A DNA stretch of 31,311 nucleotides, taken from positions 1 to 31,311 of the forward strand of contig JBBSCO010000031.1 in NCBI GenBank assembly GCA_038250235.1, read 5' to 3'. Numbering within the stretch: the stretch's first letter is position 1; each line of letters begins with the position of its first letter. The DNA comes from JAAUTS01 sp038250235 (GTDB lineage Bacteria > Verrucomicrobiota > Verrucomicrobiia > Methylacidiphilales > JAAUTS01). Below the pieces are notes generated by a model. That model saw only the letters and a program-made list of their open reading frames with translations. It was not told the DNA's origin and made no database searches. Below, piece after piece: positions 29,755-31,311 of the stretch. The position numbers were made by a program, and so were the translations under genes.

Positions 29755-31311
29755 ATGGCAATTTCTCCGGAAGTGGTGGATAGGGTCAGACAATCGAGTG
29801 ACATCGTGGACGTCATCGGTTCCTATGTGCCCTTGAAACGGGCGGGGGCCAGCTATAAGGCACTCAGCCCCTTCAACAAGGAGAAATCACCCTCGTTTTA
29901 CGTCAATCCGCAGCGGCAAATTTTCAAATGTTTTAGTAGTGGACATGGCGGTGATGTTTTCAAATTTCTCATGCTCTACGAGAATATCGATTTTCCAACG
30001 GCTGTCCGGCGTCTGGCGGAAAAAGCCGCCATCCCCATTGAGGAAGAACGAACGGGCGATTACCAGAAGGCGACCCAGCGCAAGCAAAGAATGCTGGCCC
30101 TCCACCAGGAGGTTGCTGCCTACTGGAGGGATATCCTCCTTCATGATGAGCGTGCACAGGTGGCCAGGGATTACATGCACCATCGTGAGATCCCTCTCTC
30201 CTGGGTGAAAGATTTCGGCATGGGTTTCGCTCCCGAGTCCTGGGATGACACCCTCAAGTGGGGCCAAAAAAAGGGACTTCCCGAAGATCTTCTGTTGGAG
30301 GCTGGGGTTGTTAAAAAGCAGGAGGAGTCAGGCCGTGTCTATGACTTTTTCCGGGGCCGTCTGGTTTTCAACATCGAAGATGAACAGGGACAGATTATAG
30401 CATTCAGTGCCAGACTGATGGATAAGGAGGCCAAAGCGGCCAAATACATCAACTCCCGCGACAGTATTCTTTTTTCCAAGAGTAAGGTGTTGTTCGGCTT
30501 TAATCGCGCCAAGCGCGCCATTCTGGATGCGGGATCCGTGGTGGTTTGTGAAGGACAGATCGATGTTCTGCGCTGTCACGCCGCTGGAATTCTTCATGCC
30601 GTGGCACCTTTGGGAACGGCTTTTACCGAAGAACATGCCAAGCAGATCAAGCGATTCACCCAGAGAGTGATTCTTTGTCTGGATGCGGACCGGGCGGGCC
30701 AGCAGGCAGCGGATCGTGTGACCAAAATATTTTTGGAGGGCATGGAAGGCATGGAGCGGATGGTTCAGTCGGATCTGGGGGTGGAGGTTGTGCGTCTCCC
30801 GCCCGGGCATGATCCGGACTCTCTCATCACCCAGCAGGGGGTTGATGCATTCAAGACGCTGTTGGCAAAACCTATGCAGTATGTGGACTTCCTTTTGGAC
30901 CGCCTTTTGGACAGGGAAGATGCCGGAACGGCCACTGGAAAGAGGAAAATTATTGAAGCGGTAGCTGCCTTTTTGACCCAGATTCCCAATCAGGCCTTCC
31001 GGGCCCAGGTTCTACAGCAGGCAGCTTCCAGACTTCAAATCAGCCAGGAAATTCTGGAATCAGAAGTGTCCAAACTTCTCAAGCCTGTGAACTTCAAGCA
31101 GGCTCAGGATTCATCCAAAGCTCGGAAAGAGCTTTCTGCACCCAGACCGCAGACGATGCAACTGCATCCATTGGTAGCCGATCTGGTGCAGGTGGTGCTT
31201 TCCCACAGCGGGTGCATACCGGAGATTCAGAAAGAGTTGAATCCGGAGTGGATCATGAATCTGGCCGGTGCCGGACTGTTGCAAAAGATGATGGATCTCT
31301 ACACCGAGGAA
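29755..31311 (+). CDS. dnaG: DNA primase DnaG (3' end beyond the window)
   Basis: DnaG makes RNA primers at the replication fork together with DnaB. 519 residues are seen and the frame runs through the right edge. The N-terminal zinc-ribbon region (about 35-70) has the fold signature but only one of four ligands: canonical Cys, His, Cys, Cys become S38, N41, C59, S62. The catalytic core follows, with DYMHHREIP and the TOPRIM motifs CEGQIDVLR (E266) and LDADRAG (D310, D312), plus RLPPGHDPDSLI. The start ATG has a good GGAG (29746-29749) five bases upstream. The partial C-terminal region would be the helicase-interaction domain. The usual rpoD/rpsU neighbours are not visible in the window. Confidence 0.95.
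   Translation, partial: MAISPEVVDRVRQSSDIVDVIGSYVPLKRAGASYKALSPFNKEKSPSFYVNPQRQIFKCFSSGHGGDVFKFLMLYENIDFPTAVRRLAEKAAIPIEEERTGDYQKATQRKQRMLALHQEVAAYWRDILLHDERAQVARDYMHHREIPLSWVKDFGMGFAPESWDDTLKWGQKKGLPEDLLLEAGVVKKQEESGRVYDFFRGRLVFNIEDEQGQIIAFSARLMDKEAKAAKYINSRDSILFSKSKVLFGFNRAKRAILDAGSVVVCEGQIDVLRCHAAGILHAVAPLGTAFTEEHAKQIKRFTQRVILCLDADRAGQQAADRVTKIFLEGMEGMERMVQSDLGVEVVRLPPGHDPDSLITQQGVDAFKTLLAKPMQYVDFLLDRLLDREDAGTATGKRKIIEAVAAFLTQIPNQAFRAQVLQQAASRLQISQEILESEVSKLLKPVNFKQAQDSSKARKELSAPRPQTMQLHPLVADLVQVVLSHSGCIPEIQKELNPEWIMNLAGAGLLQKMMDLYTEE

Noticed and set aside
1..31311. CRISPR arrays, tRNA, rRNA and insertion sequences
   Set aside because: No regularly spaced repeats, cloverleaf-like sequences, rRNA segments or transposase genes were seen on either strand.

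Overview
The window reads as ordinary chromosome of a Gram-negative (diderm) bacterium, most likely a member of the Verrucomicrobiota or a close PVC relative. This is inferred from the gene mix (paired PATAN/DUF4388 proteins, a DUF362 protein, SYLF protein, lipid A-type glycosylation genes, outer-membrane barrel), from a DnaG primase whose zinc ribbon has lost most ligands, and from the scarcity of Shine-Dalgarno sequences. No phylogenetic test could be run. I see no phage, transposon, CRISPR array, tRNA or rRNA gene. Genes are tightly packed and nearly every base is accounted for.

Layout. 1-2746 (minus): a YpdA/thioredoxin-reductase-like flavoprotein cut by the left edge, a stand-alone CoaB-like protein and a PIG-L deacetylase. 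2918-6671: an ArsR-methyltransferase fusion resembling SahR, divergent from metK-ahcY, i.e. the SAM/SAH cycle with its probable SAH-sensing repressor; a strong terminator follows ahcY. 6780-8513: malQ. 8544-11145: a secreted low-complexity protein and two divergent PATAN-domain proteins. 11212-12876: an ammonium transporter behind a sigma-54-type promoter, closed by a strong terminator. 12967-14091: ychF.

14154-18454 (minus): a two-gene operon with an ATGA overlap, coding for a fused glycosidase-like/GT2 membrane protein and an ABC exporter, which suggests synthesis and export of a glycan. 18608-21140: purC, a XerD-like recombinase and rnc. 21155-24459 (minus): an outer-membrane barrel protein, then LolA-like, PHP and rhomboid genes in a row. 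24523-27743: PAP2 phosphatase, GT39 (ArnT-like), GT2 (polyprenyl-phosphate sugar synthase type) and a stand-alone LAB_N membrane protein, which together look like an envelope lipid glycosylation operon ending in a terminator. 27807-29649: a secreted SYLF protein convergent with a secreted DUF362 protein. 29755-end: dnaG, cut by the right edge.

The points most worth a second look are the glycosidase-GT2 fusion with its exporter, the SahR-like divergent locus with an inverted repeat, the sigma-54 promoter of amt, the LAB_N glycosylation operon, the ligand-poor DnaG zinc ribbon, and several promoters placed so close to the start codon that the mRNAs would be leaderless.
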